Part shown: positions 9,086-17,692 of the stretch, piece by piece
How the letters are laid out: the number at the start of each line of letters is the position of its first letter
Position numbering within the stretch: the stretch's first letter is position 1
Assembly: GCA_021730635.1 (NCBI GenBank)
Contig: JAJNNC010000010.1
Location: 124,001-188,000, forward strand
Direction: 5' to 3'
From: Catalimonadaceae bacterium JC749
GTDB taxonomy: Bacteria > Bacteroidota > Bacteroidia > Cytophagales > Cyclobacteriaceae
Length of the DNA: 64,000 nt
Program-made: the position numbers and the translations under genes
The notes under the pieces: generated by a model
What the model was told of the DNA's origin: nothing
The model's database searches: none
What the model saw: only the letters and a program-made list of their open reading frames with translations

Positions 9086-11431
9086 ATGACAATGAACCAA
9101 TTTAAAGAAAAAGTATTAGAGCCAATATTTTATTCACTTCCCATACGGTTGCTCATTCTGCATTTGCGGAAGAATCAGCTGCTTTTGTTGTGTTGGGTAT
9201 TATTATTTTCGGTGGTGATGGGCAGCTTTGGAAAGAATCTGGGAATTCCTTACCTCTTTCTCGATCCGGAATATTTAGGAAAAGTAGATTTTCTGAGTTT
9301 TTTCATTGTCGGGATCTCCATGGGAGGGTTTACCATGGCTTACCATATCACCTGTTATATTCTGGATGGTCCTGATTTTGGTTTTCTGGGTACATTATCC
9401 CGCCCCTTTGCCAAATTTGCCTTAAACAATGGTATCATCCCGTGCATTTTTATTGTAACCTATATTATCTATATCGTCAACTTTCAGCTACAGAATGAAT
9501 TCAATGATCCACTGGACATACTGATTAAAGTGGCAGGTCTGTTGGCAGGATTTGTCACTATGCTTATTCTGCTGATTATTTACTTTCGCCTGACCAATAA
9601 GGATATATTCCGGTATGTAGCGTCTAATGTAGATAAAAGATTGAAAAAAGCCCGTGTTTCACGGGTCAGGGTCATGCTGAACCTGAAGAAAGCCAAAAAA
9701 TCTTACCGAAGGGTCGATAGCTATTTTAATCTCAAATGCCAACTGCAGAAAGCGCCGGTAGTAAGTTATGACAAAGAGATCGTCCTGAAGGTTTTTGACC
9801 AGAATCATCTGAATTCAGTGATCATTGAAATTTTAATCTTTGTAATGATTTTGGGATTAGGCATTTTTCGGGATAAGACAGTTTTTCAGATACCGGCAGC
9901 AGCCAGTGGTGTCTTGCTTCTCACGATCATCATCATGGTGACCGGAGCCATCACCTACTGGCTCAGAGGATGGGCTACCACCACCATCATAGCTTTCTTT
10001 TTCATGCTGAATCTGGTCATAAAATACGATTGGGCCTCTGCTTCCTATGAAGCTTTTGGTCTGAATTATCAAAAAGCACCGGCTGCCTATACCTTAGAAA
10101 ACCTGCATGAGCTCAACAGGAAAGATTACTACCAGCAGGATAAACAAGCTACTATTGAAATTCTGGAAAACTGGAGAAAACGAGTCCTGACTCAAAAAGG
10201 AGACTCTCTGCATAAACCAAAATTGGTACTGATATGCACCAGCGGCGGAGGGCTACGATCGGCCTTATGGACTATGGTTGCTTTGCAGGCTGCTGACAGT
10301 GTTACCCAGGGAGGGCTGATGAACCACGCCCGGTTGATTACAGGTGCTTCTGGCGGATTGATTGGTGCTGCTTATTTCAGAGAACTGGTCTTGAAAGAAA
10401 AGCTTAAGCTCAGGCCTCCCGCTCCGGTTATTTTAGCGGCTAATTCGGTAGAAACCACCCCTTCTGTCTATTCTCCCCTGTATCTGGATAATATCTCTCA
10501 GGACAACCTGAATCCGGTGATCTTCACCTTGCTGGTCAACGACTTGTTTGTCAGATACCAAACATTCGATTACCTGGGCCTGAACTATACCATAGACCGG
10601 GGCTATGCTTTTGAGGAGCAACTAAACAAGAACACGGGCTATGTGCTCGATAAAAAAATTTCGGATTATATAGAACCAGAACGTGAGGCACTCATTCCGA
10701 TGATGTTGCTCACGCCGGCCATCGTGAATGACGGGCGCAAGCTGTTCATTTCTCCACAGCGGGTTTCCTATATGGCAGGGTATCAGGACGAAGGAGGAGA
10801 GGAACATGAAAAAATTAAAGGAATTGATTTTATGCGTTTTTTCGAGCGTCATCAGGCGGGAGATCTTCGGTTCCTGACAGCCCTCCGGATGAATGCTGCC
10901 TTTCCTTATGTGACACCCAATGTGACTTTGCCAACAAACCCGAAGATACAAATTATGGATGCCGGTTTGACAGACAATTTCGGGGTTTCCGATGCAGTGC
11001 GTTTTATGCATGTATTTCAGGATTGGATCAATGAAAATACTTCCGGCGTTATCATGCTGTGTATTAGAGATTCTCAAAAAAATGATCCTATTAACGAACC
11101 TTCAGGCACCTCGCTACTTCAGCGGATGACAGCGCCTTTTCGTTTCTTTTATGATAACCTTTTTAATACCCAGGATATTAATAATGATGACCGGTTGGAA
11201 TTTGCCCGCTCCTGGTTAAAAGTTGATTTGCATCCTATCAGTATTGAATATGTATCCCATCAGCAGAAAGTAGGTATCAAATATACAGGGGCACATCAGT
11301 ACAAGCCTATAGAAAGACCTTCCCTGAGTTGGAGACTCACCGGACGAGAGAAAAACAGCATTATCCAGAATATCAATCAATCTGAGAACCAGCAGGCCTT
11401 GCAGAAACTAAAGCAATTGCTCGAGGAATAA
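9086..11431 (+). CDS. Membrane-anchored patatin-like phospholipase
   Basis: A 781-residue protein. The first about 330 residues hold several hydrophobic segments (for example LLLLCWVLLFSVVMG and LLAGFVTMLILLIIYF). A patatin domain follows: oxyanion-hole loop SGGGLR (386-391), nucleophile elbow GASGG with Ser422, and DAG with Asp625 as the second residue of the catalytic dyad. Patatins are serine lipases or acyl hydrolases; the Asp motif is DAG in place of the usual DGG/DGA, which is tolerated. The size and the membrane half are typical of Bacteroidota patatin-like proteins of unknown substrate. The downstream gene converges on it with a 19-nt gap. Confidence 0.85.
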   Translation: MTMNQFKEKVLEPIFYSLPIRLLILHLRKNQLLLLCWVLLFSVVMGSFGKNLGIPYLFLDPEYLGKVDFLSFFIVGISMGGFTMAYHITCYILDGPDFGFLGTLSRPFAKFALNNGIIPCIFIVTYIIYIVNFQLQNEFNDPLDILIKVAGLLAGFVTMLILLIIYFRLTNKDIFRYVASNVDKRLKKARVSRVRVMLNLKKAKKSYRRVDSYFNLKCQLQKAPVVSYDKEIVLKVFDQNHLNSVIIEILIFVMILGLGIFRDKTVFQIPAAASGVLLLTIIIMVTGAITYWLRGWATTTIIAFFFMLNLVIKYDWASASYEAFGLNYQKAPAAYTLENLHELNRKDYYQQDKQATIEILENWRKRVLTQKGDSLHKPKLVLICTSGGGLRSALWTMVALQAADSVTQGGLMNHARLITGASGGLIGAAYFRELVLKEKLKLRPPAPVILAANSVETTPSVYSPLYLDNISQDNLNPVIFTLLVNDLFVRYQTFDYLGLNYTIDRGYAFEEQLNKNTGYVLDKKISDYIEPEREALIPMMLLTPAIVNDGRKLFISPQRVSYMAGYQDEGGEEHEKIKGIDFMRFFERHQAGDLRFLTALRMNAAFPYVTPNVTLPTNPKIQIMDAGLTDNFGVSDAVRFMHVFQDWINENTSGVIMLCIRDSQKNDPINEPSGTSLLQRMTAPFRFFYDNLFNTQDINNDDRLEFARSWLKVDLHPISIEYVSHQQKVGIKYTGAHQYKPIERPSLSWRLTGREKNSIIQNINQSENQQALQKLKQLLEE

Positions 11432-11450
11432 AAGTGGCAGGTTTAGTACT

Positions 11451-12362
11451 CTAACCATAAACTTCCATAGCTGCCTGAAAAGTATTACAGTGCGCATCGA
11501 CAATATCTGCGATACGTTCGGAATATCCGCCGCCCATAGTAATGGCTACCGGTATCTGATAGCGATAACTCTGTGTAAATACCAGCCGATCTCTTTCCTT
11601 ACAACCCTGTTTGGTGAGAGAAATCTTTCCCAGTTTGTCAGTAGCCAGCACATCCACTCCTGCCTGGTAAAAGATCAGGTCTGGTTGGTGTTGCTCGATA
11701 AGTGTAGGCAAATGTTGGGCTAATAGCGACAGATACTCACCATCCGGAGTGCCATTAGCCAGGGCTATATCCAGGTCTGATTTTTCTTTATTGAGGGGAT
11801 AGTTATTTCTTCCATGCATACTGAAAGTAAACACGGCAGCATTGCCTTCAAAAATAAAAGCGTTTCCATTGCCCTGATGTACATCCAGATCTATGATCAA
11901 AATTCGTTTCACTTTTTTTTGCCGGAGTAAAAAAGCAGAGGCAATAGCAATATCATTGAGCATGCTAAACCCTTCACCGCGATCTGGGTAGGCATGATGG
12001 GTACCACCGGCCAGATTCATACTCACCCCATCTTCTATGGCTGCCAGTGCGGCCTGTAATGTGCCCGCTACACTATTTCTGGCCCGATTCACAGAAACAG
12101 AGGTAAGTGGCAGCCCGATACGGCGGATCATCCTGGCATCTAAGGTTTGGGACTTAATCTGTTCCCAGTAAGCTTTCGTATGGATCAGCAAGATAGCTGG
12201 CTCATCAATCAAACCAGGATCTATCAGTTGTTCGGGTGAAACAAGTCCCTGATAGATTAATTGTTCTTTGGTCAGTATATATTTATCAATAGGAAATTTG
12301 TGATGTTCAGGCAAGGGATACAGATACTGGTCTGTAAAGAATAGTTTAAATGATTTTTCCAA
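11451..12362 (-). CDS. Histone deacetylase family (AcuC/HDAC-like) hydrolase
   Basis: A 303-residue zinc-dependent deacylase of the arginase/HDAC fold. The diagnostic residues are the tandem histidines in GGTHHAYPDRGEGFSMLND, the metal-binding DLDVHQGNG and the later aspartate in YQAGVDVL, followed by GGGYS near the end. Bacterial members deacetylate polyamines, acetoin-linked or protein substrates; the substrate here cannot be told. It lies 8 nt downstream of comEC on the same strand, so the two probably share a transcript. Confidence 0.88.
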   Translation of the reverse strand: MEKSFKLFFTDQYLYPLPEHHKFPIDKYILTKEQLIYQGLVSPEQLIDPGLIDEPAILLIHTKAYWEQIKSQTLDARMIRRIGLPLTSVSVNRARNSVAGTLQAALAAIEDGVSMNLAGGTHHAYPDRGEGFSMLNDIAIASAFLLRQKKVKRILIIDLDVHQGNGNAFIFEGNAAVFTFSMHGRNNYPLNKEKSDLDIALANGTPDGEYLSLLAQHLPTLIEQHQPDLIFYQAGVDVLATDKLGKISLTKQGCKERDRLVFTQSYRYQIPVAITMGGGYSERIADIVDAHCNTFQAAMEVYG

Positions 12363-12370
12363 CTCAATAG

Positions 12371-14497
12371 TTATTTATCGATAATTGAAATAGTGAGCGA
12401 CCCTTGTTGAGGAACAGCGTGATATGAAATATTTGATGCATCTGCTTCCTTGGCAAGCTTTTTTGCCCAATGAGTCTGGTTAGAGCTATCAATCACTAAC
12501 AATGAAAAATCAAATATGGATTGTAAAGGTTCAAGTTTTTTTACGGCATTGTTACTTACCACCAGTATATCTACTTGCACCTTTTCAGAAAAATCTTTCC
12601 TTTTCTCAAATGGTTCCTGAATAAATATAACTCTCTTCCCGTGCCAGACACCCACTAGCAAATTATTGATTTTCTGCAGGGCTATTCTGTCATTTTCTTT
12701 CGGTATGGCATTGGATTCAATCCAGGTGGTCAATACGCCGGCCTGTATATGATTGGGGGTGATATGGTGTTTAGCTTTTTTATTGAAGTCACCCAAATGA
12801 AAATTAGTGAGGCCTTGTGTAAAGTCTACATGGCTTTCCTTATTAACATGGTAGAATGTAATACTTCTTTGTTGGTTCTGGTGATAAAACCGATGAAAGT
12901 TCAAACCAACAAATAAGAAGACACAACCAAAGGCCTGCACCATGTACCGGAAATTTCGTGTGTGAATCAATACCAGTATAGCAATTAAAAAGCCATATAA
13001 AAGAAACATCTGGGGTAGATCAATATATATATGCCAGGTGCTTCCGGGTATTTGCTCTATCAATGCAATCCCTTTGTTGACGAATCCTATCATTTTTTCC
13101 AGCAGCATTCCGATAATAGTGGTTACAGCCGACGCAAGGAAGCCTGACAGAATAGTAAGTAATCCGAACGATAAGATGACAAAGGCTGCCGGGATAACCA
13201 ACAGGTTGGATAACCAAAAATAGACAGGAAATTGATGAAAATAATATAGAGAAACCGGCAAAGTAGCCAACTGAGCAGCTAAAGAGACAGCCGTCAGGCT
13301 CCAAAGTTTGTCAGGGATCCAGGCATGAAAATCTAACCATTGATAAATTTTGGGCTGTAGGTAGACGATACCTGTGACAGCCAGATAAGATAATTGAAAG
13401 CCTACCGAAAATATAAGTAGTGGATCGTAGCAAAGTAGAAAAAAAGCAGAGGCTGCCAGTGTATTATAGATGTTTGTTTGCCAGCGTGTTGTCTGGGCTA
13501 TGATGATGAATGTAAACATGGTGGCTGCCCGGAGCACGGAAGGCGACCATCCTGCTAAGAGCGCATAGAGCCAGAGCGCTGTGATACAAATACAAGCACT
13601 TAGCCATCGGCCTGCCTTAGGAATGTATAACAATGGTTTGAGTAACAGAGATAAAACCAGATAGATAATACCAACATGCAAACCCGATACAGCTAAGACA
13701 TGCATGGCACCCGTGGCAGCATAACTCTCTCTGATAGTATCTGCCAGGTAATCTTTGATACCGAGTGTCAGAGCCAGCGCAATACCCGCCGATTCAAGGT
13801 GGGGTATACTTGTTAAAAGAATATGTTTACATTTTTCCCTTAAAAAATTAGCCAAGGAAAGTACAGATCTTTCGGATGAATGCGCCATTAATATCCAGTG
13901 AGTAGCGGAAAGATACTGTTGATGATAGATATTTTGCTGTGACAAATATTGGCGATAATCAAACTCATGAGGATTAGCCGGAGATGGTATAATTTGTGGC
14001 TTTCCTTTAATGAGTATCTGGTCTCCAAACTGTAAGAGAGACATACTATCCTCTTCCGGTTGATAAAGCATCACTTTGCCGCTAGCCCATACAGTTTGGT
14101 CCCCCTGTTGAAGACTATCCGTTTGTATGAGACTGTTTACGGAAACGACCGTACGAAAAACCTGGCTTTTGCGCTGTGGAGTTTCCAGGACAGTAGCCGT
14201 ATAATAGTCGAACTCATGTTGAACATTGGTAAGATGTTGGGGTTGTCTGTTTTCCTGTTTTGCTTGCATCAGAAAATATCCCCCTAAAAAAATAATACTT
14301 AGTGCTGTGAAGCCTGCCGGGAGGCTTATATAAAATACATACCGCTTGGGAGTAGCTCCAATTAAAACCAGGTAGAGTAACAGAAGCGTTATATAGTAGG
14401 CTATAGAAAGGGATAAGGAGGCATAGTTACCAATTAAAATACCGGCAATAAAAATGGGTGTAATACGAAGAAAAGGGTAGGGAACCCATCTTAGCAT
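12371..14497 (-). CDS. comEC: ComEC/Rec2 family DNA-uptake channel
   Basis: A 708-residue polytopic membrane protein. The N-terminal part holds a DUF4131-like segment, followed by the ComEC core with the hallmark GAMHVLAVSGLHVGIIYLVLSLLL and the many helices of the competence domain (about residues 230-510). The C-terminal 200 residues are soluble, in the place where ComEC proteins carry a metallo-beta-lactamase-like domain, but the HxHxDH metal motif is not evident, so that domain appears degenerate. ComEC moves single-stranded DNA across the inner membrane during transformation. Shorter C-termini are common in Bacteroidota. Confidence 0.85.
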   Translation of the reverse strand: MLRWVPYPFLRITPIFIAGILIGNYASLSLSIAYYITLLLLYLVLIGATPKRYVFYISLPAGFTALSIIFLGGYFLMQAKQENRQPQHLTNVQHEFDYYTATVLETPQRKSQVFRTVVSVNSLIQTDSLQQGDQTVWASGKVMLYQPEEDSMSLLQFGDQILIKGKPQIIPSPANPHEFDYRQYLSQQNIYHQQYLSATHWILMAHSSERSVLSLANFLREKCKHILLTSIPHLESAGIALALTLGIKDYLADTIRESYAATGAMHVLAVSGLHVGIIYLVLSLLLKPLLYIPKAGRWLSACICITALWLYALLAGWSPSVLRAATMFTFIIIAQTTRWQTNIYNTLAASAFFLLCYDPLLIFSVGFQLSYLAVTGIVYLQPKIYQWLDFHAWIPDKLWSLTAVSLAAQLATLPVSLYYFHQFPVYFWLSNLLVIPAAFVILSFGLLTILSGFLASAVTTIIGMLLEKMIGFVNKGIALIEQIPGSTWHIYIDLPQMFLLYGFLIAILVLIHTRNFRYMVQAFGCVFLFVGLNFHRFYHQNQQRSITFYHVNKESHVDFTQGLTNFHLGDFNKKAKHHITPNHIQAGVLTTWIESNAIPKENDRIALQKINNLLVGVWHGKRVIFIQEPFEKRKDFSEKVQVDILVVSNNAVKKLEPLQSIFDFSLLVIDSSNQTHWAKKLAKEADASNISYHAVPQQGSLTISIIDK

Positions 14498-14585
14498 GGC
14501 AATTTTTTTGAGCCAAGGTAAGGGAGGGTATATCTTTTTGGAAGGCTATGTTTTTGAAAAAAGGACAGTGTAAGAAAAAATAAGA

Positions 14586-15341
14586 TTACTTCGCAGACGA
14601 GTTCGCTTTATAAGTAATATTTTCATCTGCTGGTTTTTCTTGATAAGCGATGCGGCGGAAGCAGAAATATTGGAGGTTATGTTTATTACCCGTAGATGCC
14701 GTAAAGCCCCATATCACTTCTGTCTGACCTTCAAATATATCTTGGATTAAATCTCTCTGTCCCTGATAGACAACAACAGCATCCAGTTTGACAGTAATTT
14801 CCTGTGTTTCGGGATTCCAACTGAAGCGAAAGTTGTGCATTTGATCATCTTCCAGATTAAAGCTAAGATCCTCATTGTGCCAATATTGTTCATGGTAACT
14901 GCTTCCATTCTCCAGATAAGCTACATGGTCACAAGGTGGATCGTTCTGAATTTCATTCTGGTAAGTATCAAACTCAATGGCTATGGAAGGAGCTATATAG
15001 TTTCCTGAGGCAAAACTAGGGTTAAACCTTCCATAGCCCATCCCTTCCCCGTAGGTGCCAAAGGCATCAAACCCCCTTGCGTCATTCTGGATGACAAAAG
15101 TGATACCATCTGCTCCTAACTCATCTTTGTCTCCTAGATAAATGTCAAATTCGATTTCAAAATAACTGTTCAAATCAAGTGTAGTACTACTGTAAGCAAT
15201 TCCTTCTGCATATCTTTCATTGGGAGTAAGCATAATACAACCAGAGGGCATATAGTTAGCATAACCTCTTAGTTCAAACTGGGCAGTTGCGTGGTGAAGG
15301 GTTATGATTAACAGGAAGACAAAACAAAATGCACGAACCAT
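14586..15341 (-). CDS. Secreted L-type lectin-like beta-sandwich protein
   Basis: A 251-residue protein with a signal peptide (MVRAFCFVFLLIITLHHATA). The mature part matches the legume/L-type lectin fold: FEIEFDIYLG, then GADGITFVIQND with the conserved Asp-Gly, then IAIEFDTYQNE with acidic residues that usually coordinate calcium, and FRFSWNPETQEITVKLD near the end. Such domains bind carbohydrate. No C-terminal sorting domain is present, so it is probably a free secreted or periplasmic lectin. No glycan-processing neighbours are adjacent. Family is confident; the ligand is unknown. Confidence 0.75.
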   Translation of the reverse strand: MVRAFCFVFLLIITLHHATAQFELRGYANYMPSGCIMLTPNERYAEGIAYSSTTLDLNSYFEIEFDIYLGDKDELGADGITFVIQNDARGFDAFGTYGEGMGYGRFNPSFASGNYIAPSIAIEFDTYQNEIQNDPPCDHVAYLENGSSYHEQYWHNEDLSFNLEDDQMHNFRFSWNPETQEITVKLDAVVVYQGQRDLIQDIFEGQTEVIWGFTASTGNKHNLQYFCFRRIAYQEKPADENITYKANSSAK

Positions 15342-15570
15342 AGAATAAGTGCTATTAAATAAATATCAACTGTTGACAGGGCTGATAGGTAGTAATTTTT
15401 CAGCTACTTCAATTTAGCGAATCTTATTCTTTTTTGCTTCTTTTTCAAAGTATTTTATTCAGCATTATTTTATAAAGTGTAACATAGAGTGGGATTTTTT
15501 TTAGGAGTAGGTCTGTGGAATCTGATTTTTTCTGAAAACATTTTCAAGCGAATAAGTCTTATTATCATAG

Positions 15571-15578
15571 TATATTTG
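15571..15578 (+). promoter_or_regulatory. Promoter -7 element TATATTTG upstream of the 73-residue gene
   Basis: TATATTTG matches the Bacteroidota -7 consensus TAnnTTTG exactly, 33 nt before the ATG at 15612, with AGGAG in between (15590-15594). No good TTG is seen at the expected -33 position, so only the downstream half is supported. Confidence 0.45.
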
Positions 15579-15611
15579 GAATTTATTTTAGGAGTTTAAT
15601 TTTTTTTCGTT

Positions 15612-15833
15612 ATGGCAAATGAAGAAACCAAAACATGGCCAGAACTTGCTATTGGCCTGTATGATAAATTGACTGGACGTAATGCTGAAATTACGTATGA
15701 ATTTGACAATTTTGATCTGTATGTTCCGAGTTCAACAGGCTCATCAAAAAATGAGCATGCTCACTGGAAGATGAATGGAATTGTAAGAATCAGAACGACT
15801 GACAGTTCCAATAACGGAAGCGCCAGGCAATAA
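15612..15833 (+). CDS. Small hypothetical protein (73 aa)
   Basis: A 73-residue acidic, soluble protein with no signal peptide (MANEETKTWPELAIGLYDKL at the start) and a polar S/N-rich tail. It is preceded by a promoter-like TATATTTG and an AGGAG, which argues that it is real despite its length. It lies 138 nt upstream of a second unknown gene on the same strand, and both are flanked by outward-facing minus-strand neighbours, so the two may form a small operon. I do not recognise the family. The middle sequence (EFDNFDLYVPSSTG) suggests a small beta domain. Confidence 0.6.
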   Translation: MANEETKTWPELAIGLYDKLTGRNAEITYEFDNFDLYVPSSTGSSKNEHAHWKMNGIVRIRTTDSSNNGSARQ

Positions 15834-15971
15834 GGCGAAAGTGTTTTACAGACTGATGTTACGCAATCAAGAGCTAGCGTATTGTAGCAGTAATGAAAGT
15901 TGGTGGTCTTATGGTTCCTAGCTTGACGTGTGATATCAGTCTTTTTATGTGCTAATTGAGACTCTATTGAT

Positions 15972-16367
15972 ATGACAAAAAGGCTACAAGTGACGGCTAA
16001 CCTAGTATTACAGCATAAGCACAATGAGATCAAAATTCAGAATGATCATGAAGGAAGTTTAATTGTACAATTTCCTGATAATACATCTTTTAATAACTTT
16101 CTAAAAACAAAGTTGCCTTTCAAACCCAATAACAAAACAATAGCAAAGGCAAATACAACTTTGTACGAAAAAGGCCAACCTGTAATTATAAAAGTAAAAA
16201 ATGAAGACTGGATGGTTTTAGGACGTTCCCATAAACCTGAAATTAAATACGCTAAAGTAGCAGTCCCTTATCTTTCTTATAATACTTCCTGGAAGACTGT
16301 GGTATATTTTCTAAGTGGAGGTATAGGTGCAGCCTTCCTCTACCTATTGATTAGAAAACGAAGTTAA
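15972..16367 (+). CDS. Hypothetical protein with C-terminal membrane anchor (131 aa)
   Basis: A 131-residue protein, soluble for about 105 residues and ending in one hydrophobic helix (WKTVVYFLSGGIGAAFLYLLI) plus a basic tail, so it is predicted to be tail-anchored with its bulk in the cytoplasm. The middle region is K/N-rich with short beta-like segments. No known family is recognised. Its 3' end overlaps the convergent DUF5723 gene by 17 bp. Pairing with the 73-residue gene upstream is inferred only from shared strand and proximity. Confidence 0.6.
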   Translation: MTKRLQVTANLVLQHKHNEIKIQNDHEGSLIVQFPDNTSFNNFLKTKLPFKPNNKTIAKANTTLYEKGQPVIIKVKNEDWMVLGRSHKPEIKYAKVAVPYLSYNTSWKTVVYFLSGGIGAAFLYLLIRKRS

Positions 16368-17673
16368 ATCCAGTTCTGATGTTAGTTATCTTTGCGCTCC
16401 CTACATTGAGTAAGCCTACAACATTATCGCTCACTACATAGAGCTGCATTCCTCCCGTTCCGGAATTAAGAGCCAAACCCATACCCAGGTTATTATAGGC
16501 CCTGGATTGCAAAGAATAAGTAGCTGAAGCCTGAAACCATTTTCCAAAATTTTGCCGGATTCCTATGGCCATACCTTTCCGGATTGAACTGATAAAGTCA
16601 GTATACAAAGTGGCGGATGCAGTCGTATTGCGTGCCAATTGGTAAAAAGAAGTAAGATACATCTGGCTGGGTAATCCAGTGTGATAGGCTATGGTATTCT
16701 CTCGAGACTCAAATATATCAGCAATAGAGTCGGTGAAGGTAGTCATATCAAAGTCAAAATCACCTCCTGTCATCAAGCTATCATTGTCTATGCCCTGAAA
16801 GGTAAAAGAACCCTGAGAGTGATAATTTTTTACATCATTTTTCCATCTGATAAACCCTACATTAATTAGGGATGCGGCAAAGGAAATTTTAGTATCTAGT
16901 TTGTAAGTAGCGCCTAAATCAACACCGTAACCTTTATTTTGAGTATTTATGATATAACTTTCCGCATCTTCCTGCAGTAAATTTAAACCAGCCGTTCTGA
17001 CCTGAATGTCAGCATTGGCAGTGAGAGCATACAACTCGCTTTCACTTCCTGTTTTAATGGATAAACTTGATTGTTGGGTTTGAATGTTAGCCAAACCGAA
17101 GAGCATTTTTAATCGGCCACCTACTACCAATTTGTCATCTTCTAATATTCTGCGATTATACCCTAGACCTATCTCCCTATAATGCATGGCATTGAAGGTA
17201 TAGCCGCTCAGATCAAAAGTTTCATTAGGGGTATTGCCATAAACTACCATTCTGAGTAAAGCATCGTGATAATTGAATCTCCCTTGAACTTTTTCAGTAA
17301 TATTCAAGGAAAACCTGTTCTTGCCAGCCTTAAAACCTACTGCAAATAAGTCAATAGAAGTGCCTACATTCATATGATTTTTGCGATCCAGGCGCATATT
17401 TTCAAGCACAGAAGCTAGATTGAGTACTTTTTCTCCTGATTCATTTTCTTCCACCTGCCCTAAAAGTTGTTGATAGCTAAAACCTGAATTTATCACATTT
17501 ATATGGTAAGAAGAGAGTAGGGTCACATTGACTTTATTCTTGTGAGTAATAGCAGGATTCGTATGCGTTGACTGAAACACATTGTTCATTAATTGCAGGG
17601 TCATTTCTTGCTGAGCCATGACAGTACTGGCACCTATCAGCATCAGCACAATAGTATGATAAATGTATTTCAT
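16351..17673 (-). CDS. DUF5723 family outer-membrane beta-barrel-like protein
   Basis: A 440-residue exported protein with signal peptide MKYIYHTIVLMLIGASTVMAQ. It then carries the NPAITHKNKVNVTLLSSYHIN motif and many alternating amphipathic strands ending in an aromatic residue (GFNFVF at the C-terminus), as expected of an outer-membrane barrel. The NPA segment after the signal peptide is typical of DUF5723/PorV-like barrels in this phylum. It follows a large lipoprotein gene by 19 nt on the same strand, so the two are co-transcribed and may act together at the cell surface. Function is unknown. Confidence 0.75.
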   Translation of the reverse strand: MKYIYHTIVLMLIGASTVMAQQEMTLQLMNNVFQSTHTNPAITHKNKVNVTLLSSYHINVINSGFSYQQLLGQVEENESGEKVLNLASVLENMRLDRKNHMNVGTSIDLFAVGFKAGKNRFSLNITEKVQGRFNYHDALLRMVVYGNTPNETFDLSGYTFNAMHYREIGLGYNRRILEDDKLVVGGRLKMLFGLANIQTQQSSLSIKTGSESELYALTANADIQVRTAGLNLLQEDAESYIINTQNKGYGVDLGATYKLDTKISFAASLINVGFIRWKNDVKNYHSQGSFTFQGIDNDSLMTGGDFDFDMTTFTDSIADIFESRENTIAYHTGLPSQMYLTSFYQLARNTTASATLYTDFISSIRKGMAIGIRQNFGKWFQASATYSLQSRAYNNLGMGLALNSGTGGMQLYVVSDNVVGLLNVGSAKITNIRTGFNFVF

Positions 17674-17692
17674 GATTAACCTAAATTATAAT

